Shown here: positions 1-6,278 of the stretch, piece after piece
Numbering within the stretch: the stretch's first letter is position 1
How the letters are laid out: every line of letters begins with the position of its first letter
From: Pseudomonadota bacterium
GTDB lineage: Bacteria > Myxococcota > Bradymonadia > UBA4248
NCBI GenBank assembly: GCA_017629415.1
Contig: JAGBXG010000483.1
Span: 1 to 8,362 of the forward strand
DNA length: 8,362 nucleotides
Reading direction: 5' to 3'
Made by a program: the position numbers and the translations under genes
The notes under the pieces: model-generated
What the model saw: the letters and a program-made list of their open reading frames with translations, nothing else
Told to the model about the DNA's origin: nothing
Database searches by the model: none

Positions 1-2
1 CC

Positions 3-983
3 TTATCCCTTAACATACACAGACTGATCATATCTCAGCATGACCAAATTGCGAGCCCATAAATCGTGGGCTGTCACTGGCTGGTCCAAGTCTTCCTCAA
101 TCAGCCAGCGTGTGAAATGTGCACCAGCGGCATCGGTCAGCGGATAACCGCCCCCAAAACGCGGATTGATTTCCATCAGCTGCATTTCATGTGTCTCTGG
201 ATTCCAGAACATTTGAACGCAAATCACACCTCTTGCGCCCGGCAATGCTTCAGCGACACGCCTGACGAGTTCAATGATTTCCGGCGCATCTATCGTTTTG
301 CCCTTGCTGACTTCGCCATCGCGGACTTCCAAGCGTCGACGTGGCACGACACACAGGCATTTCCCTGTTTTGGATGAAATATAGGCATCTGCCGTTACTT
401 CGACACCGACACCCAAAGATTCCACGATATCATTTGCATGATCACCGGCCTGCATACGGCTTTTCAAAGCCTCGCGAGTCTCGACTCGCGAGGCCCCGAC
501 AGATCTCGAGCCATCCGCAGGCTTGACAAAACATGGGAAAATCCAGTCCGGATTGTCCAATGCCTCCTGCGGTGAACATTGCTGAAATGTCGGAAAGCCA
601 TTTTTGACAAACCATGCATGGGTTTTGCGTTTGTCAGCAGCGATTTCAATCGTCTCAAGATCGGAGACCAAAACATTGACACCAATCGCCTCAAATTGCG
701 CTCTTGCTGCCGCCAAAATCGGCAGTTCTGTATCGATGGTTGGCACCACCCATCGAATATGATGAATCTCACAAAGCTTAAGCATCCGCGTTACAAAATC
801 AGGATGTTTGCAACGCGGGACAATTGCTTGACGCTGCGCCAGCACAAAAGCAGGCGCAAACGGCTGCGCATCTGTCGCCAAAACGACACTGTCCATCCCA
901 AGTTCACGGAATGTACGCTCCCAAATGTGCAGCAATTCCACGCGACGACCTGCACAAGACAAAAGAAGATTCTGTTGAGACAT
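3..983 (-). CDS. ATP-grasp ligase, carbamoyl-phosphate-synthase-like
   Basis: 326-residue complete protein, probably cytosolic, expected to use ATP to activate a carboxylate as an acyl-phosphate and join it to an amine or other nucleophile. The N-terminal part (about 1-110) resembles the pre-ATP-grasp fold, opening with LLLSCAGRRVELL. The ATP-grasp core follows: DKRKT (117-121), the nucleotide-binding lysine in FVKPADGS (K154), an SVG loop (161-163), and the metal-binding Glu and Asn of MEINPRFGGG (E271, N273). These motifs support the fold firmly; the substrate is not visible. Stand-alone ATP-grasp proteins of this kind are often found in polysaccharide clusters, and the gene just upstream is a sugar transferase, so amide modification of a glycan or its precursor is my inference. 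The start is preceded by AAGGA about 10 bases upstream. The 124-base gap to the upstream gene leaves room for its own promoter. The coding sequence contains a striking 26-base palindrome at codons 164-172. Confidence 0.85.
   Translation of the reverse strand: MSQQNLLLSCAGRRVELLHIWERTFRELGMDSVVLATDAQPFAPAFVLAQRQAIVPRCKHPDFVTRMLKLCEIHHIRWVVPTIDTELPILAAARAQFEAIGVNVLVSDLETIEIAADKRKTHAWFVKNGFPTFQQCSPQEALDNPDWIFPCFVKPADGSRSVGASRVETREALKSRMQAGDHANDIVESLGVGVEVTADAYISSKTGKCLCVVPRRRLEVRDGEVSKGKTIDAPEIIELVRRVAEALPGARGVICVQMFWNPETHEMQLMEINPRFGGGYPLTDAAGAHFTRWLIEEDLDQPVTAHDLWARNLVMLRYDQSVYVKG
469..494. repeat. Perfect 12-bp inverted repeat inside the ATP-grasp gene
   Basis: The arms GCCTCGCGAGTC (469-480) and GACTCGCGAGGC (483-494) are perfect inverse complements separated by two bases. 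Each arm also contains the self-complementary octamer CTCGCGAG. It encodes Ala164-Ala172 in frame, just after the SVG loop of the ATP-grasp core, and the protein reads as normal family sequence across it, so it is not an obvious insertion. It could form a strong hairpin in the mRNA; a role is unknown. Confidence 0.8.
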
Positions 984-1005
984 ATATTGTTAATCCTTTT
1001 TTATG

Positions 1006-1026
1006 GTGGGGCCCTTGAAACCCCAC
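1006..1026. repeat. Short GTGGGG/CCCCAC hairpin before the ATP-grasp gene
   Basis: GTGGGG (1006-1011) pairs with CCCCAC (1021-1026) across a nine-base loop. It lies in the 5' untranslated region of the ATP-grasp gene, 23 bases before its start codon. No T-run follows on either strand, so it is not a convincing terminator. Its G-run/C-run composition resembles the larger hairpins near 8250 and it may be a degenerate relative; that link is inference. Confidence 0.4.
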
Positions 1027-1075
1027 GATAGGAACTTACGTTTGCTGTAGGTTGAACAATTCATGAAAACTGATG

Positions 1076-1098
1076 TTTGGGGCAAAACAGACCCCAAA
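1076..1098. repeat. TTTGGGG/CCCCAAA hairpin downstream of the glycosyltransferase fusion gene
   Basis: TTTGGGG (1076-1082) pairs with CCCCAAA (1092-1098) across nine bases. It starts nine bases after the stop codon of the fusion gene on the minus strand. The sequence after the stem (CATCAGTTTT) is only mildly T-rich, so at best it is a weak terminator or a 3'-end stabiliser. The outer stem matches the TTTGGGGC/GCCCCAAA stem at 8241-8259. Confidence 0.4.
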
Positions 1099-1107
1099 AA
1101 AGAAAAC

Positions 1108-2931
1108 TCAATCCGATGCATTTCCCATGAATTCGGGCATGGTTGCAGAATTGGCGTGGCTGATGCCACTTCGTTTAAGCACGGTCATAGCAGTCATGCA
1201 CAAAATCTTCAGATCGAGCCATAGGGAAGCATGCTCGACATACCAGGCATCGAGATCAAATTTTTCTTCCCATGAAATGGCATTACGCCCGTTCACTTGC
1301 GCCCATCCGGTCACGCCGGGTTTGGCGTATTGGCGTTTGAGCTGATGCTCATTGTAGCGTTCAATATAACGCATGAGCAAAGGTCGTGGGCCGACGAGGC
1401 TCATGTCGCCTTTGAGGACGTTGAGCAAGGTTGGGAGTTCATCGAGGGACAAGGCACGAATTTTTTTACCGAAGTCTGACAGACGTTCGCCGTCTAATTT
1501 GGCATCTGTACCTTCCGGAGCATTGGTCATAGAACGGAATTTGAGCAGTTCAAAGGGTTTGCAGTCCAGACCAGGCCGTTTCTGTCGGAAAAAGATGGGA
1601 GTCCCCAAGTGATGACGGACAGCGATGGCTGTGCCAAGCAGAATGGGCCAAATGACGGCAAGTCCTGCGGTGACAGCCGCAACATCCAATGTACGCTTCA
1701 TACCGTGGTAAGCTGCCGTTGCCCAAGGTTTGGTTGAATCCTCAATCACAGCATCAAAACAGGCTTTCCAACGTGCCAAAATGCTGGAGACATCGTTTTC
1801 GTCGGCAACAGATTTAACGATTTTGAGCAATGCTTCGGCGATATCGAGTTGTGACAGGGTTTCAAAAGCTTGAACAAGGCCTTCGACATCGCCCGGTGTC
1901 ACGACAATACCGCAAGATTCATGGCCATTACCCTTGTCTATGAGATGAGCCAAATCTGAATCTGCCGGAGCTACAGCCAAGGGAATACAACCGGCAGCAA
2001 TGGCGCTGTAAATTTTGCTGGGGGCACTGGTGGCATGTGCCATATCGGTTAAAGTCGCCAAGGCAACATCTGTGCGCACCAATAAATCGGCCCAAGCATC
2101 ATCCGGCTGCGGTCCGATAAACCGCACGCAATCGAAGCATTTGCCTTCCCAAGCTTGGCGAAGGCGTGCTTCTCCGGGGCCAGATGCGGCAATGACAAAT
2201 CCCACGCGCGAACGGTTTTCTTCGGAGAGCTGGGCTAAAAACTGAGGCACTGCAAATTCGAGAGTTGCGACATCATGCATGAGCCCCATGTTGCCAACAT
2301 AAGAGAAAATACAACGCGTCTCCATCCAGCTCGATAATTCTTCGGGCAGAGCTGGAGAAGCCGAACGAAATTCATCCTGACTGGCACCATTGGGGATGAC
2401 CCATGTTTTAGGATTGAAACCATAACGCTTTTCGGCATTGTTTTTCATGACATCGCCGATATGGACAACACCATCGGCATATTTCAGCATGTAGTGATTG
2501 GCTAATGTCATCACATGGGAGAGCCATTTTTTCTGAATGCCGGCAGCCTCAAGCGCATCGGGATACATATCGTACATGAGCGGTACGACGGCACAGCGAT
2601 GCAAAGGTTTTGTCGCTACCATGATATGCGGCAGGAAAAAGGGATTGGTTGAAACCACGAGTACCGGTTTTTCCAGAGGATGTCCAGAGACATCACAGCC
2701 CGAAACTTTGAGCGCTTCCCCAAGTGCCTGAAGGGGATACAGTCCAAAAGTTAATCCTCGGGCTGCCAGTCTCCCCCATTTACCTTTGCGAAAAAGTCCG
2801 CGCCATTGTTCCGGACTGAGTGCCGCACACATTTCAGCCTGATGTCCATCGGCTTGCAATGTCCGTTTCATGCGTTCGAGCGGCCCACCGCCCACAGACG
2901 AAAAAAGACGAATCAAGGGTTTGTATTTCAT
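1108..2931 (-). CDS. Fused glycosyltransferase / PglC-like phosphoglycosyl transferase
   Basis: 607-residue bifunctional enzyme for lipid-linked glycan assembly at the cytoplasmic face of the inner membrane. Residues about 1-400 look like a GT-B glycosyltransferase of the GT4/WbuB-like type: STNPFF (94-99), YDMYPD (120-125), IPNG (179-182), YVGNMGLMHD (211-220) and PSKIYSAIAAG (304-314). Residues about 410-607 are a monotopic phosphoglycosyl transferase: re-entrant helix 412-438 with Pro429, FFRQKRPG (447-454), KFRSM (464-468), the catalytic Asp-Glu pair D497-E498 in SLDELP, VGPRP (513-517), and the KPGVTGWAQVNGRN region (537-550). The tail ATMPEFMGN is typical of PglC relatives. The second domain should transfer a phospho-sugar to undecaprenyl phosphate and the first should add the next sugar; the sugars are unknown. 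An upstream in-frame ATG (2997) would add 22 hydrophilic residues but has no Shine-Dalgarno, whereas Met at 2931 follows AAGAGGT by four bases, so I use 2931. Confidence 0.9.
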   Translation of the reverse strand: MKYKPLIRLFSSVGGGPLERMKRTLQADGHQAEMCAALSPEQWRGLFRKGKWGRLAARGLTFGLYPLQALGEALKVSGCDVSGHPLEKPVLVVSTNPFFLPHIMVATKPLHRCAVVPLMYDMYPDALEAAGIQKKWLSHVMTLANHYMLKYADGVVHIGDVMKNNAEKRYGFNPKTWVIPNGASQDEFRSASPALPEELSSWMETRCIFSYVGNMGLMHDVATLEFAVPQFLAQLSEENRSRVGFVIAASGPGEARLRQAWEGKCFDCVRFIGPQPDDAWADLLVRTDVALATLTDMAHATSAPSKIYSAIAAGCIPLAVAPADSDLAHLIDKGNGHESCGIVVTPGDVEGLVQAFETLSQLDIAEALLKIVKSVADENDVSSILARWKACFDAVIEDSTKPWATAAYHGMKRTLDVAAVTAGLAVIWPILLGTAIAVRHHLGTPIFFRQKRPGLDCKPFELLKFRSMTNAPEGTDAKLDGERLSDFGKKIRALSLDELPTLLNVLKGDMSLVGPRPLLMRYIERYNEHQLKRQYAKPGVTGWAQVNGRNAISWEEKFDLDAWYVEHASLWLDLKILCMTAMTVLKRSGISHANSATMPEFMGNASD

Positions 2932-2935
2932 ATTG

Positions 2936-2942
2936 ACCTCTT
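2936..2942 (-). promoter_or_regulatory. Ribosome binding site that fixes the start of the fusion gene
   Basis: Read on the minus strand, AAGAGGT lies four bases before the ATG at 2931. The upstream alternative ATG at 2997 is preceded only by AT-rich sequence without a purine-rich core. This favours the shorter 607-residue protein. The rest of the gap to the transporter gene (up to 3078) is AT-rich, and I see no convincing promoter or terminator in it. Confidence 0.6.
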
Positions 2943-3078
2943 TTTTGTATTTTATTGCGGCATTTTCCGCGCATTGTATTGGCGTTTTGCCATTCAAAAA
3001 ATAAGTTTTTGTAAAAAAGACTGTACGATTCTCTTGTATCGTCCAATGCGATGTTTTTCATTTCCAAGCCAGCAGACA

Positions 3079-4005
3079 TCACGTGACAGATTTTGCTTTT
3101 GATTCAGAAATTGCCATAAAGATAATGGCAAACATCGTCAGAAATAATCCAAGGATAATCGAGAAATTCAAGGGTTCTTTAAAAAGCAGCACACCGATGC
3201 CAATAGCAGTGATGGGCTCAAAAACACCAAGCACGCAAGCTTGGGTTGCGCCGATACGTTTGGTGGCTGCAGCCAGTGTAATGGTTGAGACAAGGGTTGG
3301 AAGCAGGGTGAGTCCAAGCAGGCACAGGCCAACTTTGAGATCTGTGATCTTAAGAAAATCCTGAAAATCTGCACGCAGTAAAAAGACAATGCCCCCAAAT
3401 AATAAGGCATAAAAAGTCAAAAGTATATTGGACATGCCTTTAAGGGCACGGCTTCGATTGACGATAATGATAAAAAAAGCATAGGCCAGTGCCGAAAGAA
3501 ATGCCAGTAAAATGCCGCTCCAATGAAATGCCGCAGCAGGATCCGGCTGGCACAATAATGCAACGCCAATGAATGTCAGCACGACAGAAATCCATACTTG
3601 CCATGTGGGATAAACTTTAAAAAAGCACATGATAAGTGCAACAAGTATGGGACATAAGAAAACGATAGTCGTTGCGATACCCGACGGGATGCTGCCATAA
3701 GCGCTGAATAAAAAACTGCTGCTCAAGGCAAAAAGTATCCCTAAACAGCATAAACGGCCGCATTGTTGCGCGTTAATTTTAAAAGATTGACGCCGAATAA
3801 GAATCCATATGCCAAGCAGCAGCATGCCTATTTCATACCGGCAAAGCAAAACGGTATTGACAGACAGCTCGTACTCTTGGAGCAAAGGAAGGCCAAAAAA
3901 AGGATTCAGGCCAAACGCGATGCCTGCAGTAATGCCGCAAATATATCCTATGATACGATTTTTTTGCGGTGATTCACTTGTTTTTTGTTTCTGCAAGCGG
4001 TCCAT
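3079..4005 (-). CDS. EamA/DMT-superfamily membrane transporter
   Basis: 308-residue inner-membrane protein with the two-fold repeat of the drug/metabolite transporter superfamily. About ten hydrophobic helices run between residues 18 and 298; the two EamA halves are about 18-152 and 163-297. The second half carries the characteristic FEPITAIGIGVLLFKEPL stretch (262-279), and the N-terminal half has GLNPFFGLPLL (32-42), common in this family. Such proteins usually export small metabolites; some relatives move lipid-linked sugars. The cargo cannot be read from the sequence. It lies between the secretion genes and the glycan genes, separated from the former by a terminator, so it probably opens the left-hand transcription unit. 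The start has an in-frame TAA three codons upstream and no good Shine-Dalgarno, suggesting weak translation initiation. Ten cysteines are present, which is high for such a protein. Base composition looks more AT-rich than gspE, which may hint at separate acquisition. Confidence 0.88.
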   Translation of the reverse strand: MDRLQKQKTSESPQKNRIIGYICGITAGIAFGLNPFFGLPLLQEYELSVNTVLLCRYEIGMLLLGIWILIRRQSFKINAQQCGRLCCLGILFALSSSFLFSAYGSIPSGIATTIVFLCPILVALIMCFFKVYPTWQVWISVVLTFIGVALLCQPDPAAAFHWSGILLAFLSALAYAFFIIIVNRSRALKGMSNILLTFYALLFGGIVFLLRADFQDFLKITDLKVGLCLLGLTLLPTLVSTITLAAATKRIGATQACVLGVFEPITAIGIGVLLFKEPLNFSIILGLFLTMFAIIFMAISESKAKSVT

Positions 4006-4039
4006 ATCAAGGATTTATCATTTGATGCACACCATAATA

Positions 4040-4067
4040 AGAAAGCCGTGCATAAACACGGCTTTCT
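4040..4067 (-). terminator. Intrinsic terminator after the secretion gene group
   Basis: A perfect 11-bp stem, AGAAAGCCGTG (4040-4050) with CACGGCTTTCT (4057-4067), has a six-base loop. Read on the minus strand, the 3' arm runs into a T-rich stretch (CTTTCTTATT). It begins 23 bases after the stop codon of the lipoprotein-type pseudopilin gene and ends before the transporter gene, so it probably closes the gsp transcription unit. Confidence 0.65.
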
Positions 4068-4090
4068 GAGATTCAATGCTCAAAGCTGTA

Positions 4091-4456
4091 TTAAATATTG
4101 ACGACGATATCGTCTTCGGTGTTGGGCAGACCGTCAGAACCGCTAGAATAAAGCTTAATACGATTATCTATCTTTTCAAAATGGTAGGGATTGCCCCAAG
4201 GGTCATCGGGGATTTCGTCCATGAGTTTGCGATTATCGGGTGTATTGACAAGGGCTTCGAGATTTTCGGGGAATTTTTTGTAGTACAGGCGATAAGCTTC
4301 GCAGTTGGTTTTGAAGGCTTTCAGCTGTGTTTCAGCAAGACCGATATTTGCAGCTTCTTCTTGTTTTTTTGAGTTAAAAAAAGTCAGTGCAATAATGTCA
4401 CACCCAGTAAGTCCTATCGAAGCCAAAAGACCTATTATAATCAAATATTTGTTCAT
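4091..4456 (-). CDS. GspG-like pseudopilin domain with lipoprotein signal peptide
   Basis: 121-residue protein with two joined parts. Residues 1-19 look like a lipoprotein signal: Lys3, a hydrophobic run, then the lipobox L16-T17-G18-C19, with Asp20 at mature +2. Residues 41-121 align without gaps to the GspG encoded just upstream: 57 of 81 positions are identical by hand count, including PENLEALVNTPD, DPWGN, and the C-terminal loop LPNTEDDIV, which in GspG proteins binds calcium. The prepilin features are absent: no Gly-[Phe/Met] cleavage site, no Glu at +5, and only about 22 residues between the anchor and the aligned block, against 35 in GspG. I infer a lipid-anchored periplasmic relative of the major pseudopilin that cannot polymerise in the usual way; its function is unknown. 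The start at 4456 is chosen because GGAAGGGTG precedes it; the longer reading from 4486 adds ten residues. If Cys19 were not processed, residues 5-27 could instead form an uncleaved anchor. It lies 44 bases after gspG, probably in one transcript. Confidence 0.82.
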   Translation of the reverse strand: MNKYLIIIGLLASIGLTGCDIIALTFFNSKKQEEAANIGLAETQLKAFKTNCEAYRLYYKKFPENLEALVNTPDNRKLMDEIPDDPWGNPYHFEKIDNRIKLYSSGSDGLPNTEDDIVVNI

Positions 4457-4465
4457 CACCCTTCC
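4457..4465 (-). promoter_or_regulatory. Ribosome binding site that fixes the lipoprotein start
   Basis: On the minus strand GGAAGGGTG abuts the ATG at 4456 and matches the extended anti-Shine-Dalgarno complement (AAGG followed by GTGAT). The farther in-frame ATG at 4486 would put ten residues, including Trp and Arg, ahead of the signal peptide and lacks such a site. This supports a start that leaves a textbook short lipoprotein signal sequence. Confidence 0.6.
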
Positions 4466-4500
4466 AATCCAACAACTGAAAATCATTGTAAATAAAAAAT

Positions 4501-4914
4501 TTAAATATTTTCAACGATATCGTCTTCGGTATTGGGAAGTGCGTCTGGACCGCTAGAATAAATTTTAATTTTATTACCAGATTTTTCAAAATTGTACTGA
4601 TTACCCCACGGATCTTCAGGCACTTCATCGACCAAGGAGATACCATCTGGTGTGTTCACTAAAGCCTCAAGATTCTCTGGGAACTTTTTGTATTGTATAC
4701 GATACATTTTGCAACTTTCTTTAAATTGTATCAACTGCGTATTGGCAATTTTTATGTTTGCTTTATCAGATTGCCCAATAACACTATAGCCGACCAACCC
4801 CATGATAGCGACCATCAAGGTGACGACGATCATGATTTCGATAAGGGTCATACCTTTTCGGAGGGCTTTGTTTTGCTGTGCATTGGCGAGTGCTTGCTGA
4901 ATATTTTTGAACAT
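4501..4914 (-). CDS. gspG: Type II secretion major pseudopilin GspG
   Basis: 137-residue precursor of the main subunit of the T2SS pseudopilus, which is thought to push substrates through the outer-membrane secretin. A 21-residue basic leader ends in RKG, followed by MTLIEIMIVV: the prepilin peptidase should cut after Gly21 and methylate Met22, and Glu26 is the conserved Glu at +5. The hydrophobic N-terminal helix spans about 22-45. The globular part has DPWGN (101-105) and a C-terminal SSGPDALPNTEDDI segment (120-133) where the GspG calcium site normally lies. The mature 116 residues are rather short for the family. Met rather than Phe at +1 is less usual but occurs. AAGGAG eight bases upstream is the strongest ribosome site in the window, fitting a highly expressed subunit. 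The start at 4914 is supported by that site. A GspG-like lipoprotein gene follows 44 bases downstream; gspH does not. A single cysteine (C68) is shared with that paralogue. Confidence 0.93.
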   Translation of the reverse strand: MFKNIQQALANAQQNKALRKGMTLIEIMIVVTLMVAIMGLVGYSVIGQSDKANIKIANTQLIQFKESCKMYRIQYKKFPENLEALVNTPDGISLVDEVPEDPWGNQYNFEKSGNKIKIYSSGPDALPNTEDDIVENI

Positions 4915-4922
4915 GGACTTTT

Positions 4923-4928
4923 CTCCTT
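4923..4928 (-). promoter_or_regulatory. Strong ribosome binding site of gspG
   Basis: AAGGAG on the minus strand, eight bases before the gspG ATG. It is clearly stronger than the sites before gspE and gspF, consistent with GspG being needed in many copies per pseudopilus. Confidence 0.75.
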
Positions 4929-4943
4929 GGGTTAAATCATCAC

Positions 4944-4977
4944 AAAAAGAGGCGGCGGCGTATGCAATAGCCGCCGC
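4944..4977 (-). terminator. Possible attenuator/terminator between gspF and gspG
   Basis: On the minus strand, GCGGCGGC (4977-4970) pairs with GCCGCCGC (4959-4952) across a ten-base loop and is followed by CTCTTTTT (4951-4944). This has the form of an intrinsic terminator, yet it sits ahead of gspG in the same direction. It may cause partial termination, or separate a gspG transcript started elsewhere. It directly abuts a second hairpin at 4977-5013. Confidence 0.5.
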
Positions 4978-5013
4978 GCCGTGCGTATTTGCGGTTTAGC
5001 AAATAGCACGGCG
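4977..5013 (-). other. Long hairpin in the gspF-gspG gap
   Basis: CGCCGTGC plus TATTTGC (4977-4992, with one bulged G at 4985) pairs with GCAAATA plus GCACGGCG (4999-5013) across a six-base loop: 15 base pairs. No T-run follows it on the minus strand because the next hairpin begins at once. It could protect the 3' end of upstream mRNA or the 5' end of a processed gspG transcript; this is inference. Confidence 0.55.
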
Positions 5014-5042
5014 TCTTTGTATAAAAAAGATGTTGCAAAATG

Positions 5043-6278
5043 TTAGCCAAACCCATCGCTTAATTGCATGATGGGCAACAGGATGGCCATAACGACAAAA
5101 CCGATGGTGCCGCCCATCACGACGATCATGAGCGGTTCGAGCATGGCTGTCAGGGCTTCGACCTTAACGCTTGTCTGCTCTTCATAGTTATCGGCGACGG
5201 AGTTGAGCATTTCTTCGAGTCGTCCGGCGCGTTCGCCAACGCTTATCATGTGCGTCATCAAGGGGGGAAATTCGCCGCTTCGTTTGAGGGGGGCGGCCAG
5301 CGTATCGCCTTCTTTGATGTCATCGTGGGCTTTATCGACAACGCGAGCGAGGACTTCGTTGCCCAGAATGGCTTTCACGATTTCGAGGGCTTTGAGCAAG
5401 GGAACGCCACTGGAAAGCAATGTGGCCAATGTTTTGGAAAATCGCGAAATCGAAACGAGTCGAATCAGGCTGCCGAAAATAGGAATTTTGAGCAGAATGG
5501 TATCCCATTGCAGGCGGCCTTTAGGCGTGGAAACCCACTTTTTGAATGCGAAGACAAGACCAACACCGGCGATGATGACGACCCACCAATAGTTGGTCAT
5601 GAAATCGGCGGTTCCCAGCAGCAGTTTGGTAATACCGGGCAATTCCTTGCGCTGCTGTTCAAACAGTTTGGTCACGCGCGGAATGACGAAAACGAACAAA
5701 AGCATCATCAAAAGCACGCCGATGACGATCATGATGATCGGGTAGACCATTGCGCCCGTGATTTTAGATTTTAGGCGCAGTTCGCTTTCCAAAAATCCCG
5801 TCAGACGTTCCAAAACGACGTCCAGGCTACCTGATGATTCGCCGGCGCGCACCATGCTGATATAAAGCGTATCGAAGATTTTGGGGTGATCGGCCATGGC
5901 ATTGGCCAAGCTGGCACCTTCCTGCACCTTGGCTTTAATATCGGTCAGGGCGGTTTTCATCGTTTCATTTTCGGCCTGATCGCTCAGAGCGGTAAGGCAT
6001 TCGACCAAAGGAATGGCAGCTTTTTGCAGTGTGCAGAACTGACTGGTGAAATCTTTGACTTCCTGACGGGAAACGCCGCCGCCGATCTTGATTTCTGATA
6101 GAGATTTTTTGCCGGATTCATTCTGAGCCGCTTTGGAACCGCCTTTTTCTTTGGCTTCACTGAGATAAATGCCATTCTTAAGCAGCATTTGACGCAATGC
6201 GGCTTTGTTGGGTGCTTCTTTAGTGCCCTTTTCAGTTTTTCCTGCGGCCGTCAGACCTTTGTATTCATAAAGTGGCAT
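5043..6278 (-). CDS. gspF: Type II secretion inner-membrane platform protein GspF
   Basis: 411-residue polytopic inner-membrane protein, the assembly platform that contacts the GspE ATPase and the growing pseudopilus. Length is normal for the family. The N-terminus MPLYEYKGLTAAGK is typical. Two repeated T2SSF domains follow, about 73-196 and 276-398, with the matching signatures MVRAGESSG (142-150) and ISVGERAGRLEEML (344-357). Three membrane segments are visible at about 174-199, 230-247 and 381-403. A hydrophilic linker with many Lys, Gly and Ser residues (about 41-70) joins the N-terminal segment to the first domain. The gene follows gspE after 145 bases, a gap in which I see no strong promoter or hairpin. 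The ribosome site before the ATG is weak. The protein could in principle serve a type IV pilus, but the GspG pseudopilin downstream, with its T2SS-type C-terminus, favours T2SS. Confidence 0.93.
   Translation of the reverse strand: MPLYEYKGLTAAGKTEKGTKEAPNKAALRQMLLKNGIYLSEAKEKGGSKAAQNESGKKSLSEIKIGGGVSRQEVKDFTSQFCTLQKAAIPLVECLTALSDQAENETMKTALTDIKAKVQEGASLANAMADHPKIFDTLYISMVRAGESSGSLDVVLERLTGFLESELRLKSKITGAMVYPIIMIVIGVLLMMLLFVFVIPRVTKLFEQQRKELPGITKLLLGTADFMTNYWWVVIIAGVGLVFAFKKWVSTPKGRLQWDTILLKIPIFGSLIRLVSISRFSKTLATLLSSGVPLLKALEIVKAILGNEVLARVVDKAHDDIKEGDTLAAPLKRSGEFPPLMTHMISVGERAGRLEEMLNSVADNYEEQTSVKVEALTAMLEPLMIVVMGGTIGFVVMAILLPIMQLSDGFG

Larger units (their letters stand above)
4091..4746 (-). 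repeat. Tandem duplication of the GspG globular domain
   Basis: The last 81 codons plus stop of the two adjacent genes (4091-4336 and 4501-4746) are paralogous, ungapped, and 57/81 identical in protein. In the 15 identical residues KKFPENLEALVNTPD (4235-4279 and 4645-4689) the DNA differs at 11 of 45 bases, all silent, so the duplication is not recent and the protein has been kept by selection. A 17-base stretch near both 3' ends (4104-4120 and 4514-4530) is identical. Confidence 0.85.

Noticed and set aside
2932..2997. A 22-residue N-terminal extension of the glycosyltransferase fusion.
   Set aside because: The upstream ATG lacks a ribosome site and the added residues show no family similarity, whereas the Met at 2931 has a good site.
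3020..3045. A small hairpin (ACGAT/ATCGT) followed by a T-run after the transporter gene on the minus strand.
   Set aside because: The stem is only five base pairs with an eight-base loop and low GC, too weak for a terminator call.
4091..4456. The second GspG copy as a frameshifted ordinary pseudopilin or pseudogene.
   Set aside because: It has its own ribosome site, a coherent signal peptide with lipobox, no internal stop, and silent-site divergence typical of selection; I see no prepilin leader in the 44-base gap upstream.
5064..5774. Long plus-strand open frame opposite gspF.
   Set aside because: It lies wholly opposite a well-supported gene; its His, Asp and Gln-rich peptide is the usual antisense shadow of membrane-protein codons.
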